From NCBI GenBank assembly GCA_900550595.1, contig URTB01000013.1:1-16026 (forward strand): 16,026 nt of DNA, read 5' to 3'. This DNA comes from an uncultured Collinsella sp. (GTDB lineage Bacteria > Actinomycetota > Coriobacteriia > Coriobacteriales > Coriobacteriaceae). How positions within the stretch are numbered: position 1 is the first letter of the stretch; each line of letters starts with the position of its first letter. Under the pieces are notes generated by a model. The model was not told the DNA's origin. It saw only the letters and a list, made by a program, of their open reading frames with translations, and ran no database searches. The position numbers and the translations under genes were made by a program. Positions 14,896-16,026 of this stretch are shown here, piece after piece.

Positions 14896-15444
14896 ATGGC
14901 TGAAGTTGAAGTAAGGGCTTTGGGTCCCGATGACGTCGATGCGATGGTCGATCTGGACGAGCAGTCAGGCTACGAGGTCTATGACGAGTACGCGGACTTT
15001 GTTGAGGATGAGGACGAGGAGAACAGCAGTCTCTGGGGCGTCTTTGCCGATGATGAGCTGGTCGGTTTTTGCGTAACGGGCGGTTCAGATGACCCCCGCC
15101 TGCCGAATGCCGTTACGGAGCACCCGCTCAACAAGTACCTGGCGACGTTTTTGAGCCATGTGTATGTTGACCCCGACTACCGCGGTAACGGCTATGGCGC
15201 GCGCCTGGTGCACGACGCCCTGTTGGGATACTGGGAGAGCGAGGGCCACCAGCAGCCTGCATTCCTGGATCTGAGCGAATATCTCTTTGACGATCCTGAT
15301 GCGGATCCGATTAAGCTCGCACATCTGCTCATCGACTTCTTTGGTAAGAACGGGTTTGAACCCATTCCCGACGATGACCACGACATTACCTACACCTGTA
15401 TGGTCTTGGATCCCAAGAACTTTAAGGACCCGGACGCAGAGTAG
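14896..15444 (+). CDS. GNAT-family N-acetyltransferase
   Basis: A 182-aa protein of normal length for a single GNAT domain. The ATG at 14896 follows AAAGGACAGG. The acetyl-CoA binding motif A is clear at about 86-110 (LSHVYVDPDYRGNGYGARLVHDAL), with the R-G-x-G-x-G pyrophosphate loop at 96-101. The C-terminal FFGKNGFEPI (148-157) matches the usual GNAT FYxKxGF motif. The N-terminal part (20-45) is unusually rich in Asp and Glu (DFVEDEDEEN). The acceptor cannot be told from sequence; GNATs may modify proteins, amines, antibiotics or polyamines. It is the only clear enzyme in the palindrome-driven set. A strong terminator follows. Confidence 0.9.
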   Translation: MAEVEVRALGPDDVDAMVDLDEQSGYEVYDEYADFVEDEDEENSSLWGVFADDELVGFCVTGGSDDPRLPNAVTEHPLNKYLATFLSHVYVDPDYRGNGYGARLVHDALLGYWESEGHQQPAFLDLSEYLFDDPDADPIKLAHLLIDFFGKNGFEPIPDDDHDITYTCMVLDPKNFKDPDAE

Positions 15445-15489
15445 AGGCTGCGATCTGTTGGTTCAGCTTCCCTAGTTAGTGTTTGGCGG

Positions 15490-15533
15490 GGCCGGACGTT
15501 CCAGTCGCAATGGCTGGACGTCCGGTCCTTTTT
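15490..15533 (+). terminator. Rho-independent terminator after the GNAT gene
   Basis: A long stem formed by 15490-15505 and 15514-15527 (GGCCGGACG with CGTCCGGTCC, extended by TCCAG with CTGGA) is followed by five T. It closes the block of palindrome-driven genes on the right. Confidence 0.9.
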
Positions 15534-15565
15534 GTTGCCTGTCGGGGTTGGTGTTCGGCACGTTT

Positions 15566-15864
15566 GTCTCGATCTGTAACATCTGGCGGGGGATACGGGG
15601 TCTAGTTGTTACAGATCGAGATTGTTCCTCGGCAGACAACTCAACTGTCTCAATCTGTAACATCTGGGGCTGGTTTTGCTCCGTAACTGTTACAGATCGA
15701 GACGTTTGTGAGCCGTGTCGACCGTTTGTCTCGATCTGTAACACCTAGACGAAGATTCGGCCTGTAGATGTTACAGATTGAGATGTTAGCCAAGGGGCTG
15801 ACTGAATGTCTCGATCTGTAACGTGTAGACCTGGTTTTGTCTCGTAACTGTTACAGATTGAGAC
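15566..15864. repeat. Array of eight alternating 15-bp repeats (four regularly spaced hairpins)
   Basis: The unit GTCTC(G/A)ATCTGTAAC occurs at 15566-15580, 15647-15661, 15728-15742 and 15808-15822. Its reverse complement GTTACAGAT(C/T)GAGA(C/T) occurs at 15608-15622, 15689-15703, 15770-15784 and 15850-15864. Spacing is very regular: 27 bases inside each pair (all four) and 24, 24 and 23 bases between pairs, so the period is 81, 81 and 80. Inner spacers 2 and 4 share CTGGTTTTG and CGTAACT; the outer spacers are unrelated. Each pair can form a 15-bp stem, with wobble or one mismatch, and a 27-base loop. No coding sequence is evident here. Confidence 0.9.
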
Positions 15865-16026
15865 AATCGGTCCGGACCTGCCGCGTCCGCCCCGTCATCT
15901 GTGGTTTACGTGGGGGCATACGGAGTACGGGTATACTAACCAGCGGCGAATCTGCTCCATCGCTTAGGGCCGCTGCGTCTGGACGGCGCGTGATAGGGCT
16001 GCCAAAGCGATCGCCAGCGTGCTGAG
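15865..16026. other. Unassigned right edge with a -10-like box
   Basis: No convincing start codon with a ribosome site is visible. TATACT (15932-15937) resembles a -10 box, but no -35 box stands at normal distance and no GTTGCGCAAC is present. Downstream, CAGCGGC (15941-15947) can pair with GCCGCTG (15969-15975), and ATCGCTT (15959-15965) with AAGCGAT (16005-16011). This could be a leader or the start of a structured RNA reaching past the window edge; I cannot name it. Confidence 0.3.

Noticed and set aside
15566..15864. CRISPR array
   Set aside because: Repeats are only 15 bases and alternate in orientation, the spacers 2 and 4 resemble each other, and no cas gene is nearby.

Overview
The window looks like a chromosomal segment of a gut Coriobacteriia actinobacterium, most likely Collinsella or a close relative. 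This rests on GC-rich coding sequence, strong GGAGG-type ribosome sites, and the mix of C-x2-C zinc-ribbon proteins, DUF6273-type secreted proteins and WG-repeat proteins. The taxon is an inference; no rRNA or marker gene is present.

Layout. The left part (1-7647) reads on the minus strand. It holds a partial membrane protein with Rossmann (TrkA-N/RCK-like) domains (1-1757, cut by the window edge), a 423-aa unknown protein (1818-3089), a 1129-aa protein with three copies of an unrecognised domain (3282-6671), and a zinc-ribbon protein with four membrane segments (6949-7647). The right part (7782-15444) reads on the plus strand. It holds a triple zinc-ribbon protein, a secreted protein with two DUF6273-like copies, a two-gene operon (Tat-type WG-repeat protein followed by a zinc-ribbon single-pass membrane protein), a small acidic protein with two membrane segments, and a GNAT acetyltransferase. 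The last ~580 bases have no gene. They hold a terminator, a regular array of eight alternating 15-bp repeats, and an isolated -10-like box.

The strongest signal is not a gene. Seven copies of the palindrome GTTGCGCAAC (extended form ATGTTGCGCAACR) lie in front of eight transcription units. In every case a TAnnnT-like -10 hexamer lies exactly 23 bases after TTGCGC. The single copy between the divergent genes at 7647 and 7782 has a -10 box at this distance on both sides. No normal -35 box is present; the palindrome is centred near -37.5. This makes the block a cis-defined regulon of unrelated protein families, probably switched on together by one dimeric activator or a dedicated sigma factor encoded elsewhere. 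The genes are tied together by this promoter and by an envelope or zinc-ribbon theme, not by a known pathway. The promoters also fix translation starts: several open frames extend upstream through the palindrome, which reads as Met-Leu-Arg-Asn, but those extensions are not expected to be translated.
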